From Cryptomeria japonica (Eukaryota > Streptophyta > Pinopsida > Cupressales > Cupressaceae), in contig NC_081414.1 of assembly GCF_030272615.1 (NCBI RefSeq), positions 662,978,438 through 663,042,437 of the forward strand: 64,000 nt of DNA. Direction: 5' to 3'. Numbering within the stretch: position 1 is the stretch's first letter; every line of letters begins with the position of its first letter. Made by a program: the position numbers and the translations under genes. Shown piece by piece: positions 36,008-46,953 of this stretch. Below the pieces are notes generated by a model. It saw nothing but the letters and a program-made list of their open reading frames with translations, made no database searches and was not told the DNA's origin.

Positions 36008-36690
36008 ACGTCCTAATTAGGTCCACCCCCTTAAGCCAAGTCCTAATTAGTTTCATCCCCTTACCCTATGTCCTACTTAGGTCCATCCCCTTAAGCCAAG
36101 TCCTAATTAGGTTCACCCCCTTAAGTCACATGTCCTAATCGGGTCCACCCCCTTAAGCTAAGTGCACGTTAGGTTCATCCCCTTACGACATGTCCTAATT
36201 AGGTCCATCCCCTTAAACCAAGTCCTAATTACTAGGTTCATCCACTTAAGCCGCATGTCCTAATTAGGTCCATCCCCATAATTTCCAGGTCCTAAGTAGG
36301 TTCATCCCCTTAAGCCGTGCCCTAATTAGGTCCATCCCCTTAAGCCACATGTCCTAATTACAATCATCCCCTTAAGTCACATATCCTAATTAGGTCCATC
36401 CCTTTACTTTCCAAGTCCTAAGTAGGTTCATCCCCTTAAGCTATGTCCTAATTAGGTCTGTCCTCTTAAGCCACATGTCTTGATTAGGTTCATCCCCTTA
36501 AGACATATCCTAATTAGGTTCATCCCCTTAAGTCATGTCCTAGTTAGCTCCTTTCCCTTAAGCCATGCCCTAAGTAAGTCCCCTGGAGCCATCATGGACA
36601 TGACTTCATGTCCTAGTTAGTTCATACTCTTAAATAAGCCATGTCCTAGTTAGTCCATCGCCTTTAAAGCCATGTGTCCTAATTTAACTG
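36008..36690 (+). repeat. ~30-bp minisatellite, array B (about 21 units)
   Basis: Head-to-tail units of TCCTAATTAGGTCCATCCCCTT followed by AAGCCAAG or AAGCCACATG. Some units have TTCCAAG or TTTCCAGG variants. Unit length is mostly 30-32. Spacers are repeat-derived, so this is not a CRISPR array. Confidence 0.9.
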
Positions 36691-37315
36691 TGTACACAAA
36701 TTATCTAATTTATAGATACATTATAAATTATTGATTGCTTAATGTAATTTAATTGTGTTACAATATCTTATTAATTTAAATGTGTATATATTATTTAATA
36801 AATTTACATATGTTATTTATATTGCTTCATGTAATTTTTTTTTTCCATAAAAGTGGACAAGCCACTAAACTTTTTTCTTTTATTATTATATATAATAATT
36901 TTTACAATGGGTTCAAAGGGCATACTGACAGGAAAGAACCCGCAAGAAAACCTCTAGTTGTCACCTAAAATAAACCAATCTATTCTACCCTTACAAGATA
37001 GCAATTACATAGCCAGTTGTTCATATAACTCACCCAACCCCAATCTTTTGAAATATACAATGAGGTCCCATAGGAATTTTCGAGATACAATAGAACATCA
37101 TGATTATATCCATCATAACATAAGCTCAACTGGTATACAAAATGAAGAGCAGGATGCTAACAAAATTCTCTTCATGGAAAACATGCCAAGACATCAAGAA
37201 GCCCACATGCTTAAACACATACTTTGGCCTGGCTTGACAAAAAAGAACATAGAACCAAAATTGCCCATACCTACAACAAAAACATAGCACAACTCCAGAA
37301 TAGCATAAAAAAATG

Positions 37316-38000
37316 TCAAACATTTAGAAACCAAGTACTAGTGCCTTCAGGTGGGGGATCATTATTTACATTCGGAGGAGAAACAACCCTTAGAGGAAAT
37401 TTGAGCCGTGCAGGAGCAGAAAACAAAAATCTCAAAGAAAGTAACAAATGCAAGGCTTCTAAAACAACCAAAGCTTTATCCACAATCTGAGCAGGTACCC
37501 AATTCACAAGAAGCTCCATGCATTCCCGAGTATCATCCAAAGTGTCACATATCAGACCCCTTCTTAGTTCAAACAATAATCGATGATACCATCCATTACC
37601 CAAAAGCTCATGATGAGGAAGAAAACCACCATAATGGAAATACCTCACATCAAACTGATAACTATCCAAAGCAGAGAAAACAAAATCCCCATTACACAAT
37701 GATGGGAACATGAATGTGGAGACCAGAAGATGAACCAATTCAGCATCAATTAAAATATCATAGCAAATAGTAATAAATCGAGACATAATCTCAAAGTAAG
37801 AAATATTAAGACCAATTTCCAACTAGAGATTCCCCAAAAGCCTACGGATTCCATTAGCCACCTCAGGGGAAAATAGGTTAAAAACCTTACCAAGCTTTTG
37901 AAATTATCCTCATTTTCTTCTTCTGGAACCATCGATTTGAGTGCCACTCTATATTTTACAAAAGGTAAGAAAACTAACATTTGCAGAAACAAGAAAACCC
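37316..38000 (-). CDS. Uncharacterised ORF downstream of RNase H in a LINE copy
   Basis: On the minus strand one frame runs from about 37960 to 37316, broken by a single stop near 37826; 168 codons from 37822 are uninterrupted in AT-rich DNA. Visible features are FHYGGFLPHHELLGNGW, an acidic/Cys stretch (GLICDTLDDTRECMELLV), an amphipathic helix (QIVDKALVVLEALHLLLSL), and a Pro/Asn-rich end. Before it are a possible ATG (MVPEEENEDN, about 37937, other frame) and a T-rich stretch resembling an intron. I do not recognise a family. It may be a host transcript segment captured by the LINE, or a lineage-specific third ORF. Confidence 0.5.
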
Positions 38001-38734
38001 AAACAACCCACAAACAATATGACACAAAATGCAAACTACCATATTTACCACGAGATAAATAGAAGAGGCGAAAGGAAAAAAAGAAACCAAAACAAAAATG
38101 TAAACTATGACGATGTGATATTTCACAATAGATAACAACACCTCAAATCTGATAGCCATCAATGATATCTCAAATGGGAGAGGATGCAAATGCCAAAAAA
38201 ATGATTCCAAACATCATAAAACAATGGAAATTGTTCCATGACCAAACTCACATGAACAATCTTTAAGAGAGTACGGGGACATCATCAAACAATAATAGCC
38301 AAAGTATGTTTAGCAGATAAACCCACACACATGCCTATATCCATTTTAAGCCAAAAAAATAAAAAAGCACTTTAAATCACACAAACCATCCACCCTTGAG
38401 TGTATTAGGAATATCCACACCCTCACCCTATGAGTAACATCGTATATCACAAATATAGAAAGCAGAAAAACCATTTCTACTTCAAATACCTATCATATAA
38501 TGATAATCATCCATATGGTGAACATGAACACAAACCTGACAATTCAAGGAGGGTGGGAAAGGACATGTATTAATTAGAGAGAACTCCATCCCAAACTTTA
38601 GATGGAAATTCTTTGGGATCAACTATGCAAAAATGAGCTTTGCTATCAATAGCAAGATTAGCCAAAAAATCCGCCACTATGTTACCATCTCTATAATAAT
38701 GACAAATTAAGAAAGAATCAAAAGAATCTAACTT

Positions 38735-39505
38735 TTACAGAATATTATCAAGCAAATATTGCAACTTCCAACAATTTGATTTCTTCTTCATAACACTCTG
38801 AAATATTACCATAGAGTCACCCTCAATCACTATATTTTTAATCTTTAATGAAATTGCCATATCCAAGCCATAGGATAAAGCTTGATACTCTACAAAATTA
38901 TTAGTACTAATACCAATATCATGACATTTCACCAGAATGAGTTGTGCATTATGATAAAAAATAGCCATCCCAACCCCTGCCTTCTCGAGATTTCCCCGGG
39001 AAGCACCATCAAAGTTGAGTTTGAAGTGTCCCCAAGGAGGAGCTTTCCACTTGGCCAACAACCGCCAATCATAAGACTTGTTACTCCTGAAGATAGATCC
39101 ATAAGAAGGTAGGATCAAAAGGGATTGCAAAACCCTAGTAACCCTATTATCCCAATGGAAAAAGATGATTGGTTAGCCAAGTTCTTATAAATGTATGACA
39201 AAGCTACCTCTGAAATCGAGGTTTCAATTTTTTCCAAAACATTCGATAAAGAAGAACACACCTTTTTGAAAATCCTATTATTTAATTCAAACCAAATGTT
39301 CCGGAGCACAATAGAAGAAGAAATAACCAAAGAAATGCATAGAAAGATGATGAAAACATGAGAGGCCAAGAACAAAAGTGAGAAACAAGATCCTTATCAA
39401 TAACAAAAGATAAACCTAACTTTCCCAGTAGCCATTGCCAACATTCATGAACAAAATCACAATGAAGAAACAGGTGAGAAGATGACTCAAGATTCTTATT
39501 ACAGA
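38735..39505 (-). pseudogene. LINE ORF2 C-terminus: zf-RVT remnant and RNase H
   Basis: RNase H reads clearly at 38735-39130: FKLNFDGASRGNLEKAGVGM (first catalytic Asp), NNFVEYQALSYGL (Glu) and IVIEGDSMVIFQS (Asp). This matches the order in the LINE at 28631. The stretch 39140-39505 is the region before it (SSHLFLHCDFVHECWQ-like Cys/His residues), in decayed frames. RT itself is absent through 5' truncation. Confidence 0.8.
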
Positions 39506-39526
39506 GAACAATATTGCTTCATGTAA

Positions 39527-39770
39527 ATTGCTTATGTGTATATTATTGATTGTGATTCATGTAAATTTCTTAATATGTATATATTAAATTATTTTATTAT
39601 ATGTCAATTGCTTCATTTATAATGTTTTAATGCATGTATATTATTTAAATTAAATGTGAATATTATTTAAAAGTTATGTGACTATTATCTATATTTCTTT
39701 GAATTTGTAATCAAGGTACATACGAGCATTGTTAGAAATCAAGATAATTCAACACGTGTACATTTAGGAA

Positions 39771-39816
<46 letters not shown>

Positions 39817-39961
39817 AATCCATACATACAAAGAACAAGGTACTAGAAAGCAAGAATGTCCATACATGTACATGTAGAAAACATATATATAATGTCCATG
39901 AAATGAGTATAATATGTATGTAGATCCTAAAACATGTACTAAAGCACATACAAAAAATGTA
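39527..39961. other. Repeat-derived AT-rich DNA
   Basis: TTGCTTCATGTAAATT repeat continuation, then other AT-rich DNA; no gene. Confidence 0.5.
39774..39811. repeat. (AT)n microsatellite
   Basis: About 19 uninterrupted AT units. Confidence 0.95.
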
Positions 39962-42045
39962 CTAAACATGTCCTCTCTTGACCAAGTGCTCTACATCTGC
40001 AAGTGCTATGGGGACTATCAAAGTCTCTCCTCTCTCATACTATAATACCATAGAAATGAAAAAATATTTATATTTATATTTTTAATGATTATAAATAAAT
40101 AAAATTCTACGTCCTAGAAATTTGATATGCATATCCTAACATTAGGTGCTTTAAAAACTATAAAATTATATATATATATATATATCATATACTAGATCAC
40201 CTTCTCCACACACATCCACGTGCTTTGCATCGACATGTGTAGGTGCTATGGTTTGAGTGGTTGTAATATCAGGAGCAAAAGTGGTATTAATTAGTTCCTA
40301 CAAGGTCAAAAAGACCACATACATCAATTTTTATGAGCTACAATTTATCTATACATGCACATAATATTATTTAAAAGTATATAAATTTGTTCACATGAAA
40401 TGTAACTGATCTCTCCAGAAATTCACCAAGAGGGCCATATGGGTGTGAAAAACCCATCCTAATAGTTTTGTCCACCTATTTACAAAATTAAATTTTTATG
40501 TAACTTAAGTTCTAGATAATGTGTACATGTGTATATATACATGTACATGTTTTATAATATATAATTTATATCTAGATACAAAATTAGGGTCAATTTCAAC
40601 GTACACTACCTATAGGCTCATCTACAACAACCAATGTTGAAGGAGCACTCACCACAACCATAGGTGGATGATTCGACTTGGAAGTCATTGTCACAGTTCC
40701 CTTTTAAAAGTTCATACATACCAACAAATTAATATATACATGTAGACATTTAGAAATTTACATGACTTAAAATCAATTGAATTAAAAATATTACCCCAAA
40801 AGGTGTGTCAAGATCCACAGGTGTTGATAGTATACTAAATTGATCAACAAATCTAGTTGATGTGGCCCCAGCCTTGGCCTAGAGACACAATTGACACATG
40901 TATGAAACTTTATTAATATATATTTAATTTATATATATGAAGTTATATTTAATATTGGACAAATTTATATCTATAGCATATACCTGTCTATCATAGTGAT
41001 CCATTGGATGATCATTAGCACATAGGAAATCAACATATGAACCAATATCATCATGATCATTGGATGCTCCTTATGTAGTAACTAAAGAGGATGGATCATG
41101 ATGTGAACTGGATGCACCTGGATCATCATCGGGCCCATTACATAATCGATGATAGGTAGTACAAAAATGGGGTGTTGATGTATGAGGCATTGATTTAATG
41201 TCATCATTATCTCCTCCTAATGCTCCACCAACATCAGGGCCAATTGCTAAATCATATGTTTTCTCTATAAGGTTAATAGTGAGAAAAGTCAATGCACCAA
41301 TGTTGAGATCATAGAGTGTTGGTGAATAGGAATAGGTATAAAAACATAAGGGGCATACACGACGGGTTAATGAGAAACAAGTCATTTGGGGTAAATACAT
41401 GCCCACAACCTATGTTGTGGCATGTTGCCACCAACACCCTAGAATGATCTCATATCAAAATAGTTGGGTTTTAAACCCAAAATAAACTCTATATATAATT
41501 TAGTCTAAAAGTATAGGGGGCACTCTAAGTTAGCGTGTGGTGGTTGGTCAAAGACCATATACCACTGGTCCCAAAAAATATCTGTCATTGACTGATGTAT
41601 AGACCACCTCATTGATATACATGATTTGTTCAGAGTAATAGTTAAGTTTGTGACATGGTCAACAAAATATGGAGCTATGTGGGCTTTTCTTATTTTCATG
41701 TCTAAAATATCCCTATAGGAGAGGCCATCATAATAGAACCAATGTCTGTCCTCCCTCCATGCACAATATGAGTCAAGTTCTACATCAATGGCCCTAACAA
41801 CATCAAAAACATTTTGATGCAAAATGCACTATGTGGGGGGGCATGTATGGTGCATTAAGGATCTCATTAACTCTTTCTTGAATGGATCTTACATTTTCAT
41901 TGGTCCTCTTGATATCAAGCCTCATCAGACCTAGCGGGTGGAGGTGGAGCTTGGGGTGGAGGTTTAGGTGGTGCACCTTGAGTTGGGTCATTTGGGGGGT
42001 GGAGGTGGAGGATTAAGTAACTCATCAATGTCAAATTCATCCATG
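39962..42045 (-). pseudogene. Unrecognised multi-exon gene, probably transposon-related, decayed at the 5' end
   Basis: Minus-strand exons that join in phase 0: 40984-41409 (acceptor CATAG, donor GTATAT), 40795-40878 (acceptor CTCTAG, donor GTAATA), 40605-40700 (acceptor AAAAG, donor GTACGT), 40407-40475 (acceptor AATAG, donor GTTACA), 40193-40297 (acceptor CTTGTAG, donor GTATAT) and 39962-40039 (acceptor TTATAG, ending in stop TAG). Lengths 426, 84, 96, 69, 105 and 78 are all multiples of three. One stop interrupts the first of these (41071). The 5' part (41505-42045) encodes MDEFDIDELLN, a proline-rich stretch, a helical TNENVRSIQERVNEILN segment and an aromatic block (DRHWFYYDGLSYRDILD) in shifted frames. 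Content is Asp/Thr/Val-rich with no motif I can name. Transposase accessory protein or captured host gene are both possible. Confidence 0.55.
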
Positions 42046-42311
42046 ATCTAGATATGTTTCTATGAGATGGGTAAGAACTTTGCATATATATACACAAATA
42101 ATAAATATATGTACATAAATTTGAAAAAATAAATTAAAAAATTTAACTTTTAAAATGAATCTAGATCTATGTACACATATATATTTAATTCAAATAATTA
42201 AAAAATCTAGGTCCAAATAGACATGGAAATTCAATCCTAGAGATCACATGTACATACACATGCATAAAATACACATTGTATGTATGAAATATATACACAT
42301 GTCATGAAGTA
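42046..42311. other. Spacer before the Gypsy LTR; no gene
   Basis: AT-rich with several ATGTACA/TATACAC repeats. It could include the promoter of the minus-strand gene; no TATA box stands out. Confidence 0.45.
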
Positions 42312-45300
42312 TGTAGTACCCCTCCCTTAATCAAAATTTTCCAATACTCTTTTTGACCAGGGTTGATTTTTCAGTGGTTTTGTGGATACACTATGTGGTG
42401 ATGCTTTTATTCAGATATTATGTTAAGATGGACTATACTTTGATGTGTGATTCAATGAATCTTCATTATGCATTAGTTCCTTATGGATGATTAGATGTTA
42501 ACTTTATTTTTGTGTTATTGATCATGGACTAACACATTTACCTTATGTATGAGTTGCATTATGTATTCGTCTTCATGTGTGTGTGGAGTCTGTATGGGGT
42601 GCGGGGAGATGATTTTCTGTCACTCACTTCAGTGAGACATAGAACGTCACAATTCTCCTTCACCGGTGTGTTTACCATGTTTGTATGTATGTGATGCAGG
42701 AATTGCAGGTACAAGGTACTGACTCCACCTAGCTCCACAGGTTTGAGCGTACCTAATTAACCCGATGGAAGTAAAGGAGATAGTCTTAAGGCCCTAAATA
42801 TCATCCCTAGCCTTGCTCGATAGTGAGAATTGTAAGTATTTTGTCAACCTTTCCTATGTTGGTATATAGGTCAAGTCTTTATTTTGTTTAGATGAGTTTG
42901 TCTGTTATGCGTTTTGAGACTTTATTAAATCCTTCTAGTGTTATTTTTCATGAAATTAATTATTAATACCTTAGGGAAATTAATAATTAATGTGTATTCT
43001 CATGTATAAATTAAATGAAGGATAAATTAATATGATCACCTTATATGTTAAAATAAATAAATCAATCATACTAGGTTGATTAATTAAATTAATTATTTAA
43101 TATAGATCATCTAGTGGATTTAATATTGTGTCCTGTATTTTTGTAAAAGTTATTTTAACTTCTAAAAATTAAATATCTAGATGTCTTTTTTGTGTGTGAG
43201 GAAATTTAATTTTAAATTAAAAATATAAGTGTTATTAAATTGGAAGAAATAAATTCAAATATTAATTTTAATGAAAAGATTTTTGCCCTAAAATATATTT
43301 TAGGCAAAAATTCTTTATATTGGGGGATTTTTCCAGAATATGGAGTTGTTGTATTTTGGGAAAATTTCCTCTCTGTTGTGCATTGGGGGTTTTTGCATGG
43401 ACGTGTTGAGGAAATTTTGAAGGGATTTATTTTGGTGAAAAGCTTTGGAAGGATTGGTGTGTGCATCCATTGGATTCATCTTCAATTTTTCTTCGAGGAA
43501 AGCATTTAAGGTTGGATTTTGAAACTTTTGCTTTATTCATTTTTTATCTTCTGTGAATGTGTGACTATGAAAACAAATGTGTGACTGTGAAAACATCTCT
43601 TATTGTTTTCTACTTTCACTTTCCTTGTTTGGTTGAAAGAAATGGTTGTTTGAGAAATTCCTTATATTAGCTGGGTATTCAAGGATATCAAGTTAATTTA
43701 ATGAACATATGATCAGTTCATTCTTTTCCTATTTGTGAAATTGGGATAGGGGTTTCCAGATTTTCCAATTTTTGAGAGAAAATAAATTGTTTGTTTTGCT
43801 ATTTATATACAACTATGTTTTTTCAAATTCTATTTAATTTTCTGTTTAAGAAAATGCAGAAGAGAGGGAAATATATATTTGTTATTTATTAAATTGCAGA
43901 GAGGTGCTGTTTTGTTTTTTATGATTCTCTGTTTTTTTTTGTTTGGGCATTTTTTTTTTAATTTCTCTGGGGAACCCACGACTATGGGCTTTCCCACAAC
44001 CCACGAATGTGGGAGCCCACGACTGTGGGAACCCACAACATGGGTCTCCACAAACCCACGCCTCCTCCTCCCTTGGTGGGGCCCAAAATATATATATATA
44101 TATATTTCAGAATTTATAATTGATGTTAGTAAATATGGATTGGAGGCTATTATTGATTTTGGGAAATTATTGTAAGAAATTGATTTTTAATTGAAATTTA
44201 TAAATTATAGGAAAACTTGGTCATTATGAACTAGCTGGAAAAACAAAATCTATATTCGAATGTTAATGGTTTTGTTTCTTATATGTTTGGCTTTACTTGT
44301 TATTGATTAATTAGAAATTATATTGCAAATGAAACTAATTTTTAGTCTTTTGGTTCAAAAAATTTAATGGCTTAATTTTTTTATTTAAAGGGGAAATTTT
44401 CATGTGTGTGTGGGTGTGGCTTCTTAAGTCAAGTCATCGTGCAAGTTATTTGGGTTTATGTTGATTTTGACCTTTTCATGTTTTCTTCCCTTTGTGGTCT
44501 TGTCATGTGAGTTGACCAAATTGTGTTATATTACCTCCAGTTTGTTAAACCTAGATGGAAGGGTTTGTGTGACCAAGTGTATTTCTTCAATTGTGTTTGA
44601 ACTCCCTGTGTATGATTGGACTTTATGTTTTTGCCTTGGAGTTCTTTGGGGATTGTGTAGTGTCATAAGGAAGAGTGGCTTTTGAGTGGGGGTTGGGCCC
44701 AAAGAGGCTTCCACGATGATCCCCTCAAAAGTTGAATAATTAAGTGATAACCTAATAATATATTAGGGGGTTTGGGTAGCTTAAATTCTAATTAATATTA
44801 ATTGTACCCCGCTCGTGGTTGAGTGCTCATATAGACTCAAGATGTAGTGGGAAGGCCTGGAATTGCAAAACCAACTACCTTGTCCTCACGAAAGGTTTGT
44901 TGGGTCCATATGAGACTTAGATGGGGCTAGGGGTTTGAGAGAGGCTTCCAAGATAATCCAAGATGGGGTCCAGGGCCTATGGAGGCTTGCCAAGATAACC
45001 ATTCCAAGCTATGTGATGACATTCTTCCCTTATGTTCACTTATGTGTAGTCGTGTTGATGTCACCTAGAGTATTATTGTGGAGTTATATTTGTGTGTGTA
45101 TGTTTTATGTGGTTACCCGATGTAATGTTTAGACCATGTGTACATTCTTTGTGGTTTTCTAGATGGTCTTATTTCTATCTCCTAGCATGGTGGTGTGGTT
45201 CCTTTTTGGGCCACATGGTTGGGTGGTAGTGCTACTTTCCATCAGGTGTTCATTCCTTTCTCGTGAGGGTTGGTTTCATAGGTGTTCCATTTGTTCTCTT

Positions 45301-45876
45301 GTCTTTGATCATCTCATGTACCAGTTGGATCCTCTTTGAACTTCTTGGAGCATTTTGTATCTCTTGGACCTTATTTGGTCGGATGTATGCCTTCATGGCA
45401 AGATGTCATTTTGATGTAATCATTATGTACTCTTATGAGACTTGGTGTTATAAATGTAATGCAATTATGATGTAACCTATGTGATAGATCTTGTATTTGT
45501 ATGATAGAATTAAGGGTTAAATGCAATGTAATGAACTATGATGAATGTAGCTTTAGAAATGTAATGTAAATAAATACAGTTGTATGTATTCAAACATGCT
45601 TATTGTAATCTCCTAATGAAATTTTAAATGCTATGTTCATGTTGTAACCATTCTCCCTTGAGTTAGATCAATGAACCTTATTCTTAATTAGTTTAATTGA
45701 ATAATCTTTATTGGAAACACTTTAGGATTTTAAGTGAAGCCTTCCGCTTGTGCAAATTAAATGTGATGTTTATCTTAATGCATCTTTTAGTTTAGTATTG
45801 TTTAAAAAAAAATGTTTTGCACTCTTCTCGAGTGGTTTTAGTTTAATCCTTAAGGGTTTCTTGGTGGGAAATTACA
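42312..45876 (+). repeat. 5' LTR of a plus-strand Ty3/Gypsy element (3.6 kb)
   Basis: It starts TGTAGTACCCCTCCC at 42312 and ends GGGAAATTACA at 45876, followed after two or three bases by an initiator-Met PBS. The start matches the LTR at 849. The length is large for an LTR, and small nested insertions are possible; a short CCCACGA-type repeat (43975-44065) and a TA run (44088-44105) lie inside. Confidence 0.65.
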
Positions 45877-45879
45877 AAT

Positions 45880-45891
45880 TGGTATCAGAGC
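45880..45891 (+). other. PBS (initiator tRNA-Met) of the Gypsy element
   Basis: TGGTATCAGAGC, three bases after the LTR end. Confidence 0.85.
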
Positions 45892-46033
45892 CCAAGTTTC
45901 AACACTAGGTACTCTGGTTTCACATGAGCCCATCTAACTAGACCAATTGCTAAGACTTACTGAATGTGTGTTCCTTATTAGTATCCTTGCTGGAGATCTA
46001 AACTTTTATTCTTATGGTGTTATTGTTAGGATT

Positions 46034-46073
46034 ATGCCTAGTAAGGGTAAAGGTCATGGTCGCGATCGTGGTC
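46034..46073 (+). pseudogene. Start of Gypsy gag, cut by Copia LTR W
   Basis: ATG at 46034 opens MPSKGKGHGRDRGL, a basic Gly/Arg-rich start like plant Gypsy gag N-termini. It stops after 13 codons where the W LTR begins at 46074. The rest of this gag is not in the window. Confidence 0.5.
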
Positions 46074-46107
46074 TGTTGAACACAGAGTACCATTGAGAGG
46101 GGGGTGA
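46074..46107 (-). repeat. Terminal piece of Copia LTR W
   Basis: On the plus strand TGTTGAACACAGAGTACC and a G run form the outer end of an LTR. It continues at 52772 once the element 46108-52771 is removed. On the minus strand this is an LTR 3' end with a C run followed by CTCTCA, as in the LTRs at 9484 and 46108. Confidence 0.65.
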
Positions 46108-46882
46108 TGTTGGCATTGCACACTCCAACGAAAATTGTAGGTGATTGAAGGTATTTTCATTTATGGCAACCTTGCAATCCTATGGCACCGACATCAACAA
46201 ACTCTACACTGATAGATAGTTCATCGACAGTGACAAAGATGATTACCAACACCCTAGCCGATAGGATTTTGTTTATTGTATATTGTATTTAATTGTAATA
46301 TCTTTTTGTAAGCCGACATGGCATATTTTAAGAAGACTCATAAATAAGTATGAGATCTTAAAGATCATTTAGGACATACACATAGATGATAGGATGGATA
46401 TGATGATCGAATATTAAGGCAGATTTTGGAGTAAGGTTTATGGTTGTTGTATGAGCTTAAACCAGTACTGAACCTCACATAGCATATGCTTTTGTAGCAT
46501 TACATCACATTGGATTTCCATAATCCATTTTGTAAGTCAGTGAGACTTCCTTTTGTAATTGAGCAGTGAGCTCTAGGCAGTTGGCCTTCCTGCATGTGTA
46601 GGCCCCACCTATTGTAAGTAATATCCATTCATTGGCCAATGAGTGAATATTGTGGGTCACAAATCCCATCGAGGTTTTTCCCACACAGGGTTTCCTCACT
46701 AAAAATCTTGTGTTATGGTGTGCTTTCTATGTTGTGTTTATTGTTCATATTTACTGCATTAATTCTTATTTACTAGTACACTATTTTGGAATGCAAATTA
46801 TTTAATAAAGTCAGAAAATATGTTTACCGGTTAGATACTGATTCACCCCCCCCCCCTCTCAGTATCTTTGGGAATCCTAACA
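46108..46882 (+). repeat. 5' LTR of the non-autonomous element
   Basis: 775 bp, TGTTGGCATTGCAC to AATCCTAACA. It ends with a C run (46847-46856) then TCTCAGTATC. It matches 52037-52771 throughout, with small indels (for example extra bases near 46120-46140). Confidence 0.93.
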
Positions 46883-46884
46883 AT

Positions 46885-46896
46885 TGGTATCAGAGC
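46885..46896 (+). other. PBS (initiator tRNA-Met) of the non-autonomous element
   Basis: TGGTATCAGAGC, two bases (AT) after the LTR, the same spacing as in the Copia at 9484-16150. Confidence 0.93.
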
Positions 46897-46953
46897 CTGG
46901 TCCTCTATTTTCAAAATCCTAACAAATTGACGAAGATTCTAACACCGGTACAG

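Larger units (their letters stand above)
36835..39510 (-). mobile_element. 5'-truncated LINE copy with extra 3' ORF (minus strand)
   Basis: 2676 bases flanked by ATATTGCTTCATGTAA (36819-36834 and 39511-39526, 16-bp TSD). The poly(A) complement is at left and the stem-loop TAGTGGCTTGTCCACT is near 36855. Truncation begins within the zf-RVT zone. After RNase H it carries 1.9 kb, about three times the 3' region of the LINE at 27981, including the ORF at 37316-38000. Confidence 0.92.

Noticed and set aside
36008-36690. CRISPR-like regularly spaced repeats
   Set aside because: Units are head-to-tail and degenerate, 'spacers' are themselves repeat-derived, and the context is a plant genome; it is a minisatellite.
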